Assembly: GCF_009928525.1 (NCBI RefSeq) | Contig: NZ_JAABOK010000002.1 | Span: 372,001 to 436,000, forward strand | Length of the DNA stretch: 64,000 bases | Reading direction: 5' to 3' | DNA from: Chitinophaga solisilvae | GTDB taxonomy: Bacteria; Bacteroidota; Bacteroidia; Chitinophagales; Chitinophagaceae | Shown here: piece by piece, positions 40,741-48,714 of the stretch | Layout: the number at the start of each line of letters is the position of its first letter | Numbering within the stretch: position 1 is the stretch's first letter | Notes under the pieces: model-generated | Database searches by the model: none | What the model saw: the letters and a program-made list of their open reading frames with translations, nothing else | Told to the model about the DNA's origin: nothing | Position numbers and translations under genes: made by a program

Positions 40741-40824
40741 ATGTTTATCACCGCGGCATGGCTGACTACAAGCAGTTATGACCCAGGTATGGCAGCCTTA
40801 AAAAGACGAATTATTTTCAAATGA
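40741..40824 (+). CDS. Possible 27-codon leader ORF coupled to DarB
   Basis: ATG at 40741 opens a 27-codon frame (begins MFITAAWLTT, ends RRIIFK). Its TGA overlaps the DarB ATG as ATGA, the classic arrangement for translational coupling. It could be a regulatory leader peptide for the ketosynthase. It is too short to judge by composition, and chance is a real alternative. Confidence 0.3.
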   Translation: MFITAAWLTTSSYDPGMAALKRRIIFK

Positions 40825-41957
40825 AGGAAGTTTATATTACCAGGCTATCTAAATTTTTACCGAATAAGCCTGTTGAAAATGATGATATGGAGAGCATCCT
40901 CGGAATGGTTGATGGAAAAGCTTCCCGCGCGAGACTGAAGATTTTGGGCAACAACAAAATCAAAACGCGTTACTATTCCCTGGATAAGGAAGGTAATTCC
41001 ACGCATTCCAATGCAGAGATGACGGCAACAGCCGTAGCGGAATTATTTGATGATAAATTTCCTATCAGCAAATTACAGTTACTGGCATGTGGTACCACAT
41101 CGCCGGATCAGCTGCTGCCCAACCATGCTGCTATGGTACACGGCCTGCTGAAATGCCAGCCCGTTGAACTCATTGCCGCTACCGGCGCATGTGCAGCAGG
41201 TATGCAGGCCTTTAAATATGCGTGGATGTCTATCCGTTGTGGTAATACTTCCAACGCTGTAAGCACCGGTTCTGAAAAATTCTCTGCCTGGATGCTGGCG
41301 CAGAAGTTTCAGCCGGAAGCAGAAAACCTGAAGAGTCTGGATGAAAATCCGATCATCGCCTTTGAAAAGGATTTCCTCCGCTGGATGTTGTCCGACGGCG
41401 CCAGCGCGGCCCTGTTCCAGGACAAGCCCAACGAAGAGGGGCTGTCACTGCGTGTAGACTGGGTAGAGATCCTGTCTTATGCCAACGACCTGGAAACCTG
41501 CATGTATGCCGGCGCCATCAAAAATACCGACGGCAGCACCAAAGGCTGGATTGATATGACACCCGAAGAATGGGCACAGCACAGCGTTTTCTCTTTCAAA
41601 CAGGATACCCGCCTGCTGGGAAAAAATATAGTTCCTTCCGGAGCACAAATGTGGAAAGAACTGGTGGAACGTCATGACATCAACCTCGATGAAATTGATT
41701 TCTTCCTGCCACACCTGTCATCAGAATTTTTCAGATTGAAGATAGATGAGGAAATTACGCGTCTCGGCGTACCTATTCCGCTGGAAAGGTGGTTCACCAA
41801 CTTGGCCAATGTAGGAAACGTTGGCACCGCTTCTCCTTACCTGATGCTGGAAGAACTCATGAACACCGGACGCTTTAAGAAAGGACAGAAAGTGATTATG
41901 ATGGTGCCGGAAAGCGCCCGCTTCTCTTATGCTTACGCACAGATAACAGTGGTATAG
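40821..41957 (+). CDS. darB: DarB-like 3-oxoacyl-ACP synthase III
   Basis: The protein has 378 aa of the KAS III thiolase fold with catalytic Cys in TGACAAGMQA (Cys124) and a late FLPHLSSEFF with the active His, followed by WFTNLANVGNVGTASPY carrying the Asn. The opening YITRLSKFLPNKPVENDDME is characteristic of DarB homologs in flexirubin clusters, which condense two acyl units to a cyclohexanedione later aromatised to a dialkylresorcinol. It lies behind DarA. The start overlaps a possible leader ORF. Confidence 0.85.
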   Translation: MKEVYITRLSKFLPNKPVENDDMESILGMVDGKASRARLKILGNNKIKTRYYSLDKEGNSTHSNAEMTATAVAELFDDKFPISKLQLLACGTTSPDQLLPNHAAMVHGLLKCQPVELIAATGACAAGMQAFKYAWMSIRCGNTSNAVSTGSEKFSAWMLAQKFQPEAENLKSLDENPIIAFEKDFLRWMLSDGASAALFQDKPNEEGLSLRVDWVEILSYANDLETCMYAGAIKNTDGSTKGWIDMTPEEWAQHSVFSFKQDTRLLGKNIVPSGAQMWKELVERHDINLDEIDFFLPHLSSEFFRLKIDEEITRLGVPIPLERWFTNLANVGNVGTASPYLMLEELMNTGRFKKGQKVIMMVPESARFSYAYAQITVV

Positions 41958-41982
41958 ATATTCACTTCTAAAAACTGCAGAC

Positions 41983-42381
41983 ATGAAAAAAGAGGAAGTA
42001 CCACAGGACGGAGATAACCTGCATGAAGGTACATTCAAGCAGATTATGTACGCGGTGGATAATTCCGGCAATTATGTGCAGGTGCAGAGTGCCGGGTGGG
42101 AACCGGAAAATATTGCACTGACACAGGCCTGGGAAGAAGTAAACGACAGGGTGGAACAGGCACGCAAACGCGTACTGGCCGGAGAAATCAGCCCTGTAGC
42201 CTTTTATATGGAAAAAAATATCATGGACCTGGCCCTGCTGGCCAGCTATGTTGGCAAATTCCAGTGGCAGGTAAAGCGGCATATGAAGCCCGCTGTGTTC
42301 AGACGCCTCAGCGATAAAATGCTGCAACGTTACGCAGATGCTTTTAAAATCAGTAAGCAGGATTTACTGCAGGTAAAATAA
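41983..42381 (+). CDS. Conserved small protein of the dialkylresorcinol run
   Basis: The protein has 132 aa, soluble and mainly helical. Notable stretches are GTFKQIMYAVDNSGNYVQVQ, a Gly-Trp-Glu-Pro turn, YMEKNIMDLALLASYVGKFQWQVKRH, and FKISKQDLLQV. I do not recognise a named domain. Its position 25 nt after DarB and before the BtrH-like gene suggests a role in the same pathway, perhaps as a scaffold or a regulator with some helix-turn-helix resemblance at the end. That is inference. Confidence 0.65.
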   Translation: MKKEEVPQDGDNLHEGTFKQIMYAVDNSGNYVQVQSAGWEPENIALTQAWEEVNDRVEQARKRVLAGEISPVAFYMEKNIMDLALLASYVGKFQWQVKRHMKPAVFRRLSDKMLQRYADAFKISKQDLLQVK

Positions 42382-42391
42382 TCACGCATAA

Positions 42392-42465
42392 ACGCAAAGC
42401 AGCAAAGCAGCAAAGCAGCAACCATAACAGGATAAATGTATCCTTGCTGCTTTGCTGCTTTGCGT
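42392..42465. repeat. Type C composite palindrome, 8-bp AGCAGCAA units
   Basis: The right arm (42444-42465) is two AGCAGCAA-type octamers capped by ACGCAAAGC on its complement. The left arm (42392-42421) has the same cap with three octamers. A loop of about 22 nt separates them. It starts 11 nt after the 132-aa gene's stop. It has the same design as types A and B but a third unit sequence. Confidence 0.85.
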
Positions 42466-42490
42466 CTTTGCAGGCACATCAACAAATTTT

Positions 42491-43495
42491 ATGAACAATC
42501 ATCCCTTCCATCATACGCAGACTGCACATTGTGAAAGTGGCGTTATCTCTAACCTGCTGGGGCATTACGGCTTACGTATCAGCGAGCCGATGGCTTTCGG
42601 TATCGGCGCCGGGATCTTTTTTGCGCATCTTCCCTTTGTGAAAGTAAATGGCGTTCCCGGCACTACCTACCGTATCTGGCCGGGAGCTATCTTCCAGCGC
42701 GTGTGCAGCAGGCTTGGGGTAAAAATGGAGACAGCGAAATTTTCTTCTCCCGAAAAAGGAATGGCGGCACTGGATACTGTAATTGCCACAGGAACCCCTG
42801 TAGGATTGCTCTCCAGCGTTTATTACCTGCCTTATTTTCCGCCGTCCTACCGCTTCCATTTCAATGCGCACAACCTGGTAGTCTATGGAAAACAAAACGG
42901 ACAATACCTGGTGAGTGATCCGGTAATGGATACCGTTACCGAAATAGATCCGGAGAGCCTGGCGCAGGCCCGCTTTGCCAAAGGGTTTCCGGCCCCCAAA
43001 GGAAAAATGTATTACCCGGTGCATGTGCCCGATGTAGCCTCTTTCGAAAAGCCTGTCAAAGAAGGAATACAGCAGGCCTGCCATTATATGCTGAAAATAC
43101 CCTTCCCGATGTTTGGCGTAAAAGGTATCCGCTACCTGGCCAACCGCGTGAAAGATTATCCCGCTAAAGTCGGAGAGCGTAAATCCGCTTTGTATCTCGG
43201 CAACGTCATTCGTATGCAGGAAGAAATCGGTACCGGTGGCGCCGGCTTCCGCTTCGTATATGCGGCCTTCCTCCAGGAAGCTGCCACCCTGCTGAAGAAG
43301 GACGAACTGAGTAAACTGGCCGCGGAGCTGACGCAAACCGGAGATCTGTGGCGTAACTTCGCCTTTTCAGCAGGCCGCGTCTGCAAAAGCAGGGCTGCCG
43401 ACAATGTATCATATAAGGAACTGAGTGAGATGTTGCTGCAATGCGCTGCCGCAGAAGAAGCATTTTTCCGCAGACTGGCGCAGGTAAAATTTTAG
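42491..43495 (+). CDS. BtrH N-terminal domain protein (acyltransferase-like)
   Basis: The protein is 334 aa from the ATG at 42491; an upstream ATG at 42452 adds 13 residues overlapping the palindrome and lacks family similarity. A cysteine-protease-like fold has Cys14 in HCESG, His127 in NAHNLVVYG and Asp143 in VSDPV. This matches BtrH/DUF4872-type proteins; BtrH transfers an acyl group from an acyl carrier protein to an amine in butirosin synthesis. Here, next to an ACP and ketosynthases, it may offload or transfer an acyl chain. It is separated from the ATPase by one base. Confidence 0.78.
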   Translation: MNNHPFHHTQTAHCESGVISNLLGHYGLRISEPMAFGIGAGIFFAHLPFVKVNGVPGTTYRIWPGAIFQRVCSRLGVKMETAKFSSPEKGMAALDTVIATGTPVGLLSSVYYLPYFPPSYRFHFNAHNLVVYGKQNGQYLVSDPVMDTVTEIDPESLAQARFAKGFPAPKGKMYYPVHVPDVASFEKPVKEGIQQACHYMLKIPFPMFGVKGIRYLANRVKDYPAKVGERKSALYLGNVIRMQEEIGTGGAGFRFVYAAFLQEAATLLKKDELSKLAAELTQTGDLWRNFAFSAGRVCKSRAADNVSYKELSEMLLQCAAAEEAFFRRLAQVKF

Positions 43496-43496
43496 T

Positions 43497-44243
43497 ATGA
43501 CCAGCATAGCTGTAAAAGAATTGTGTAAAACCTACCGGGGAGCAGCAGCGCCAACGCTGAAAGGATTGTCGTTTGCCTTCCCTGAAGGGAAAATTGTGGG
43601 GCTGCTGGGGCCTAACGGTGCAGGAAAAACTACTACCATCTCTATTCTGTGCGGTCTGGTCAGTGCAGACAAAGGCGATGTTACCATCCATGGCCTGCAT
43701 CAGGACGCCGCTCACCGCGAAGCCATCAAACGTATTATAGGAATAGTGCCGCAGCAGATAGCGCTGTATCCGCAATTAACAGCTGTGGAAAACCTCACTT
43801 ACTTCGGTAACCTGTATGGACTGAAAGGGCCGTCATTGCTCTCAAAGATCATGCATTACCTGGAAGTGTTCGGGCTGGAGAAAAGTGCACATAAGGAAAT
43901 TCATAAATATTCAGGCGGGATGAAAAGAAGGGCAAATATAATTGCCGCCATCCTGCATGATCCCCGGCTGGTAATACTGGACGAACCTACCGCTGGTGTG
44001 GATGTTCAGTCGCGCAGCATGATCCTGCAATTCCTGACGGAATACAACCGGCAGGGCGCCAGCATCCTGTATACTTCCCATCTGCTGGAAGAAGCACAAT
44101 CCATCTGTGAAGAAGTAGCCATTATGGATGAAGGCAGCCTGATTGTGCAGGGAAAGCCCCTGGAGCTGATTGCGCAACTGCCGCAATGCCGCAGCCTGGA
44201 AGATGTGTTTCTGCATTACACCGGTCACGCATTGAGGGATTAA
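43497..44243 (+). CDS. ABC transporter ATP-binding protein (DarAB run)
   Basis: The protein has 248 aa: Walker A GPNGAGKTTTI (about 38-48), signature YSGGMKRRANI, Walker B LVILDEPTAGVD, H-loop YTSHLLEE. It is the ABC-2 exporter type (CcmA/NatA-like). It begins 1 nt after the BtrH-like gene and is followed after 6 nt by its permease. Probably exports the lipid or pigment product, or an intermediate, across the inner membrane. Confidence 0.92.
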   Translation: MTSIAVKELCKTYRGAAAPTLKGLSFAFPEGKIVGLLGPNGAGKTTTISILCGLVSADKGDVTIHGLHQDAAHREAIKRIIGIVPQQIALYPQLTAVENLTYFGNLYGLKGPSLLSKIMHYLEVFGLEKSAHKEIHKYSGGMKRRANIIAAILHDPRLVILDEPTAGVDVQSRSMILQFLTEYNRQGASILYTSHLLEEAQSICEEVAIMDEGSLIVQGKPLELIAQLPQCRSLEDVFLHYTGHALRD

Positions 44244-44249
44244 TTAAAA

Positions 44250-45557
44250 GTGAAAAAAGCTATGCTCAGATTATTGGCTACCATAAGAAAAGAGTGGCAG
44301 CTGCTGTTACGTGATAAAACGGGGCTGATACTCCTGTTTATAATGCCCGTGGTACTCATTACCGTGATGGCGTTAATTCAGGATGCGCCGTTTAAAGACT
44401 ACCAGGAAGTAAAATTTGATATACTTACGGTAGATAATGATCACGGACGGCTCGGAAGATATATCAGGGAAGGACTGGCCAGTGGCGGGCAATTCAATAT
44501 CATTGACTCACTGGAAGGCCGCCCCGTGACGGAAGCACAGGCGAAGGAGCTGGTGAATACCGGGAAGTACAAAATCAGTATCATCATCCCCGGCGGCGCT
44601 ACAGCAGCTATCGTGAGCAATGCCAACCGTATTGTAAATGACATTACAAAACGTATGGGCATGACCGTTAGTCTGCCTGTTAAGCAGCAGAATATTTCCC
44701 CGGACGTTATCATTTACTTTGACCCCGCCGCCAAGAAAGCCTTCAAAGGCGCTATTCATCAGGCGCTTGACAACTTTCTCACGCAGGTGGAAACAGATAT
44801 GCTGCTGGACAGGATCAAAATGCAGCTGCGCAGCCGAGATACCACCATCGCCGCCGCCAATGATACGCTGCCGATCAGGCTGCAGGCCGTGGGGCTGAAA
44901 GAACATGCCACCGGCAGCAGCAAACAGCTGGATGTGGTTTCCAACTCCGTACAGCACAACGTACCGGCCTGGAGCATTTTTGCCATGTTCTTCATCGTTA
45001 TTCCCATTGCCGGTAATATGATCCGCGAAAGGGAGGATGGCAGCCTGCTCCGGATGAAACTGATACCCGGATCCTATCTGGCTATCCTCGCCGGAAAGAT
45101 GCTGTTTTTTGTCGGCATCTGTATGCTGCAGTTTTACCTGATGATGCTGGTGGGTATTTATATCCTGCCGCTGCTGGATCTGCCGCGGCTGGTGATGGGG
45201 CATGACCAGGGAGCTACCCTGCTGGTGGCCGCCGGTATCGGACTGGCAGCTACCGCCTATGGTATCCTCATCGGTACCCTGTTCAAAACGCCTAACCAGG
45301 CGCTGAATTTCGGCGCTATCTCCATCGTTATCCTCTCCGCTATCGGCGGCATATGGATTCCGCTGGAGATCATGCCGCCCGTGATGCAGGCAGTAGGGCA
45401 CCTGTCGCCGCTCAGCTGGGGACTCGACGCCATCAACGATATTTACCTGCGCAACGGAAATATCAGCTTCGTATGGAAGGATGTCGGCAGACTGGTACTC
45501 ACCGGACTGGCCATGCTCGCGATAGCCGGCCGGGTTGAAAAAAGAAGAATGAACTGA
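44250..45557 (+). CDS. ABC-2 type transporter permease
   Basis: The protein has 435 aa: one N-terminal membrane helix (about 20-45), a long extracytoplasmic domain (about 50-250), then five C-terminal helices (AIFAMFFIVIPIAGNM; FVGICMLQFYLMMLVGIYIL; LNFGAISIVILSAIGGIWIP). This is the ABC2_membrane_3 layout. The start given is a GTG; the in-frame ATG at 44262 (MLRLLATIRKEW) fits family N-termini equally well. It partners with the preceding ATPase. Confidence 0.9.
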   Translation: MKKAMLRLLATIRKEWQLLLRDKTGLILLFIMPVVLITVMALIQDAPFKDYQEVKFDILTVDNDHGRLGRYIREGLASGGQFNIIDSLEGRPVTEAQAKELVNTGKYKISIIIPGGATAAIVSNANRIVNDITKRMGMTVSLPVKQQNISPDVIIYFDPAAKKAFKGAIHQALDNFLTQVETDMLLDRIKMQLRSRDTTIAAANDTLPIRLQAVGLKEHATGSSKQLDVVSNSVQHNVPAWSIFAMFFIVIPIAGNMIREREDGSLLRMKLIPGSYLAILAGKMLFFVGICMLQFYLMMLVGIYILPLLDLPRLVMGHDQGATLLVAAGIGLAATAYGILIGTLFKTPNQALNFGAISIVILSAIGGIWIPLEIMPPVMQAVGHLSPLSWGLDAINDIYLRNGNISFVWKDVGRLVLTGLAMLAIAGRVEKRRMN

Positions 45558-45652
45558 TAAATATTTTCAAAACAATAGTAAAACTGTATTTTTACTCCCC
45601 GCAAGGGCATTCGTCTGTTGCTGGCAGCAGGCGATAAACCTACAACACAATT

Positions 45653-45910
45653 ATGGAAGAATTAAAAAAGAAATTGAAAGAGCAGATCATTGAAGCACTG
45701 AATCTGCAGGATACTAAACCGGAAGACATTGATGACAATGCGCCGCTGTTCGGAGAAGGACTGGGCCTGGATAGTATCGATTCGCTGGAACTGATGGTAC
45801 TGCTCGAAAGACAATACCATATCAAAGTGGAAGATCCCCGCGAAGGACGTAAAATCCTGCAGTCTGTTCAATCAATGGCTGAGTTTATACAATCCAAACA
45901 GCCTGCATAG
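45653..45910 (+). CDS. Acyl carrier protein
   Basis: The protein has 85 aa with a phosphopantetheine site GLGLDSIDSLEL (Ser41), acidic helix II and the usual four-helix pattern. It differs from the housekeeping ACP wording and sits between the exporter and the dedicated ketosynthase. It is therefore probably the pathway-specific carrier for polyene or acyl-resorcinol precursors. Confidence 0.93.
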   Translation: MEELKKKLKEQIIEALNLQDTKPEDIDDNAPLFGEGLGLDSIDSLELMVLLERQYHIKVEDPREGRKILQSVQSMAEFIQSKQPA

Positions 45911-45922
45911 GTAAAGAGCTAT

Positions 45923-47137
45923 ATGGCGGAAAGAGTGTTTATAACAGGGATGGGAATGATCACCGCCATAGGTGATAATGTGGCCGGAAACCTGAAACAG
46001 TTGCAATTGCAGCGCAGCGGATTGGGCTATACCTCCTATATCAGCACCATCTATAAAGATGTGCTACCCGTAGCAGAGGTAAAGCATGCCAACGATGCCC
46101 TGTTTGTACTGGCAGATATTCCACAGCAGGAAGGATTTACACGTACCACCCTGCTGGGCCTTACCGCCCTCCGGGAGGCTTTGCAGCAGGCCGGGATTAC
46201 GGACGTGCAGTCCGTGCCCACAGGATTTGTCAACGCCAGCACCGTTGGCGGCATGTGCGATACCGAGAAAGTATATTTCGATATTATCAATCCGGAGAAG
46301 ACAGGCACTTTCTTAAAATATATAGATACCCTGGACTGCGCCGATTGTACACAACGTATAGCCGACACCGTAGGATTCAACGAGTATATTGCCACTATCA
46401 GCACCGCCTGCTCTTCTTCAGCCAACGCGCTGATGTACGGCGCACGCATGATTAAGCAGGGCATGCTGCAGCGCGTGGTATGCGGCGGCACGGAAGCGCT
46501 CACCCGCTTCACCCTCAACGGTTTCAACTCCCTGAAGAATGTGGACAAACAGTTCTGCCGGCCTTTTGACCAACAGCGCACCGGCCTGAATCTCGGCGAA
46601 GGCGCAGCCTACCTGGTATTGGAAAGCGAATCATTTGCACGCGCCAATAACAGCCGGATACTCGCAGAGCTCAGCGGATACTGTAATACCAATGAAGCAT
46701 TTCACCCTACCTCTCCTTCCCCGGACGGAGACGGGGCCTACGAAGCCATGAAGGCCGCGCTGGCCATGAGTGGGAGAACCCTGGAAGAAGTGGATTACAT
46801 CAACGTGCACGGCACTGCTACCCTGAATAATGATGTTTCTGAAGGCAAAGCACTGGAACGCCTCTTCGGCGAAAACGTACCGTTGTTCAGTTCCACCAAA
46901 CCCTTCACCGGACACACCCTGGCGGCAGCAGGCGCTATCGAGGCTATCTATTCCGTACTCGCTATCCGCAACGGATTGATATTCCCGAATCTCAATTTCT
47001 CAGAAAAAATGGAAGAGCTGAACATCACACCGGTGACAACCCTGATGGAAAACTTTTCTGTAAATAATGTTATTTCAAACTCATTCGGCTTCGGAGGAAA
47101 CAACGCCTCCCTGGTGATCAGCAAATATGAAGGTTAA
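45923..47137 (+). CDS. Beta-ketoacyl-ACP synthase (KAS I/II type)
   Basis: The protein has 404 aa with a complete catalytic triad: STACSSSANAL (Cys163), VHGTATLNND and KPFTGHTLAAAGA (two His), and the closing NSFGFGGNNASLV. It condenses malonyl-ACP with a growing chain. Pairing with a second, incomplete ketosynthase that overlaps it by 11 nt resembles the KS/CLF pairs of aryl-polyene and type II polyketide systems. Confidence 0.92.
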   Translation: MAERVFITGMGMITAIGDNVAGNLKQLQLQRSGLGYTSYISTIYKDVLPVAEVKHANDALFVLADIPQQEGFTRTTLLGLTALREALQQAGITDVQSVPTGFVNASTVGGMCDTEKVYFDIINPEKTGTFLKYIDTLDCADCTQRIADTVGFNEYIATISTACSSSANALMYGARMIKQGMLQRVVCGGTEALTRFTLNGFNSLKNVDKQFCRPFDQQRTGLNLGEGAAYLVLESESFARANNSRILAELSGYCNTNEAFHPTSPSPDGDGAYEAMKAALAMSGRTLEEVDYINVHGTATLNNDVSEGKALERLFGENVPLFSSTKPFTGHTLAAAGAIEAIYSVLAIRNGLIFPNLNFSEKMEELNITPVTTLMENFSVNNVISNSFGFGGNNASLVISKYEG

Positions 47138-48170
47138 GTGTTACATACAAGGAATGGCGGCCATTTCCCCGCAACATACTTTTGACGGGGAGATGTTTTC
47201 TGCGCCGCTGGTGCATACAGACAGTAACCTGCTTTCCTGTATAGAACCTGATTACAAGCCGTTCATTCCCGGCAACAGCCTGCGCCGTATGACACGGGTA
47301 CTGAAAATGGGCCTGACAACCGCCCTGAAATGTATGCAGGACAGCGGCCTCGGAACACCTGGCCCTATTGTTACGGGCACCGGCAAAGGCAGCCTGCAGG
47401 ATACAGAGAAGTTTATCAGGGAAATAGAACAGTACAAGGAAACAGCCCTGAATCCAACTCCCTTTATCCAGTCTACCTACAATTCAGTCAACGGTCTGAT
47501 TGCCCTGCAGCTGAAATGCACGGATTATAACAATACTTTTGTACATCGTGGTTTTTCCTTTGAGAACGCGCTGCTGGACAGTATCATGCTGCTGGCAGAA
47601 GGGGCGGCGAATACGCTGACCGGCGCTTTTGAAGAGATGACCGCAGAACATTTTTACATTAAAAGCCGTATAGGCTTCTGGAAGACAACGCCCACAGACA
47701 GCAGCGCGCTGTACAGCCATTCTTCCCCGGGCTCCGTTGCCGGCGAAGGCGCAACATTCTTTGCACTAACGGCAACGCCTACTCCAAAAAGCTATGCCGC
47801 CATCACCAGCTTCCGGATGTTGTATAAACCCACTGCAGCAAAGCTGACAGCGATATTGCAGCAATACCGCGAAGGCGTGGACCTGGTCATCAACGGGCGC
47901 AACGGAGACAGCAATCATGAACATTATTACCAGGCCGCAGACACAGTACTGACAGGTATTCCACAACTGCCCTTCAAACATCTCTGCGGTGAATACGATA
48001 CTGCCGGTGCATTCGGCTTATGGATGGCCGCACACCTGCTCCGCTCACAGCAAATCCCAACACAATGGTTCCCTTCCGGAACAAAATTGCCTGCACAGAT
48101 TAACCGCATATTATTATACAACCACTTCTACGGAGAACAACACTCCGTAATCGTGCTCGAAAAAACGTAA
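47127..48170 (+). CDS. Ketosynthase-like partner without catalytic residues (chain-length-factor type)
   Basis: The protein has 347 aa, thiolase fold, clearly related to the preceding ketosynthase but with all three catalytic positions changed. The Cys region reads FVHRGFSFENALLD, the first His region INGRNGDSNHEH, and the second HLCGEYDTAGAFG. Loss of the triad together with the fold and the KS neighbour suggests a chain-length factor or structural partner that forms a heterodimer. It starts inside the KS gene (11-nt overlap), so translation is coupled. It is the last gene of the run. Confidence 0.82.
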   Translation: MKVKCYIQGMAAISPQHTFDGEMFSAPLVHTDSNLLSCIEPDYKPFIPGNSLRRMTRVLKMGLTTALKCMQDSGLGTPGPIVTGTGKGSLQDTEKFIREIEQYKETALNPTPFIQSTYNSVNGLIALQLKCTDYNNTFVHRGFSFENALLDSIMLLAEGAANTLTGAFEEMTAEHFYIKSRIGFWKTTPTDSSALYSHSSPGSVAGEGATFFALTATPTPKSYAAITSFRMLYKPTAAKLTAILQQYREGVDLVINGRNGDSNHEHYYQAADTVLTGIPQLPFKHLCGEYDTAGAFGLWMAAHLLRSQQIPTQWFPSGTKLPAQINRILLYNHFYGEQHSVIVLEKT

Positions 48171-48178
48171 ATATTTTA

Positions 48179-48301
48179 TTATTTGGTTATTTGAGATTTG
48201 GTTATTTAAAATGCAGCGGAGATTTCCGGGAAGATAATATTTTCTTCTGTCCGGAAATCTCCGCTGCATTTTAAATAATCAAATCTCAAATAATCAAATT
48301 A
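48179..48301. repeat. Type B composite palindrome (51-bp arms)
   Basis: Arms are 48179-48229 and 48251-48301 with a 21-nt loop and a few mismatches, all in the outer arm. The inner module AAAATGCAGCGGAGATTTCC is exact. It spans the gap between two convergent genes: it begins 9 nt after the ketosynthase-like stop and runs into the DUF4240 stop codon. Confidence 0.92.
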
Positions 48302-48694
48302 ATAAATGCCGGTGGACTCGCCGTACTTTTCTTCAAAAACGTCGTCTGCGACGCCATTGAGGATGGTTTTGGTATTTCCGAAAACGGAATGGGGGACCTT
48401 TTCCGGATGATTAATGATATCTGCATAATACGCCTTCCCTTTGCTCACAATCCAGTGAGAAATATCTTCGATACCATCTTCAGATGATTCCATATAATCC
48501 GTAAAGGGTTCGTCCTGCAGCTCAACGGCAGCATCTATGAATTGTTCCTGAAATCGGAGGATATCATCCCTGTCCATAGGCAGCAGAATTTCACGGAGAG
48601 CGGCTTTATCTTCGTGCGCTTTGCTGATAATATCCCAGAACCAGTCTGTAAGGTGGCTGTATTCCGGTGGCAGCTTGATTGATGCATTATCCAT
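48299..48694 (-). CDS. DUF4240 protein, candidate immunity protein for the Rhs toxin
   Basis: The protein has 131 aa, very acidic: WFWDIISKAHEDKAALREIL, DRDDILRFQEQFIDAAVEL, a middle ISHWIVSKGKAYYADIINHPE and the tail EEKYGES. It matches DUF4240, a family often found beside polymorphic toxins. It lies 20 nt downstream of the Rhs gene on the same strand, exactly where an immunity gene is expected, and its acidity suits binding to a basic nuclease domain. Immunity itself is inferred from position. Confidence 0.8.
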   Translation of the reverse strand: MDNASIKLPPEYSHLTDWFWDIISKAHEDKAALREILLPMDRDDILRFQEQFIDAAVELQDEPFTDYMESSEDGIEDISHWIVSKGKAYYADIINHPEKVPHSVFGNTKTILNGVADDVFEEKYGESTGIY

Positions 48695-48714
48695 GACGGT
48701 TGTTTTATATGTTG

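Noticed and set aside
42452-42490. Upstream ATG for the BtrH-like gene
   Set aside because: The 13 extra residues are encoded by the palindrome arm and its flank, and the conserved HCESG motif sits at the expected distance from the later ATG.
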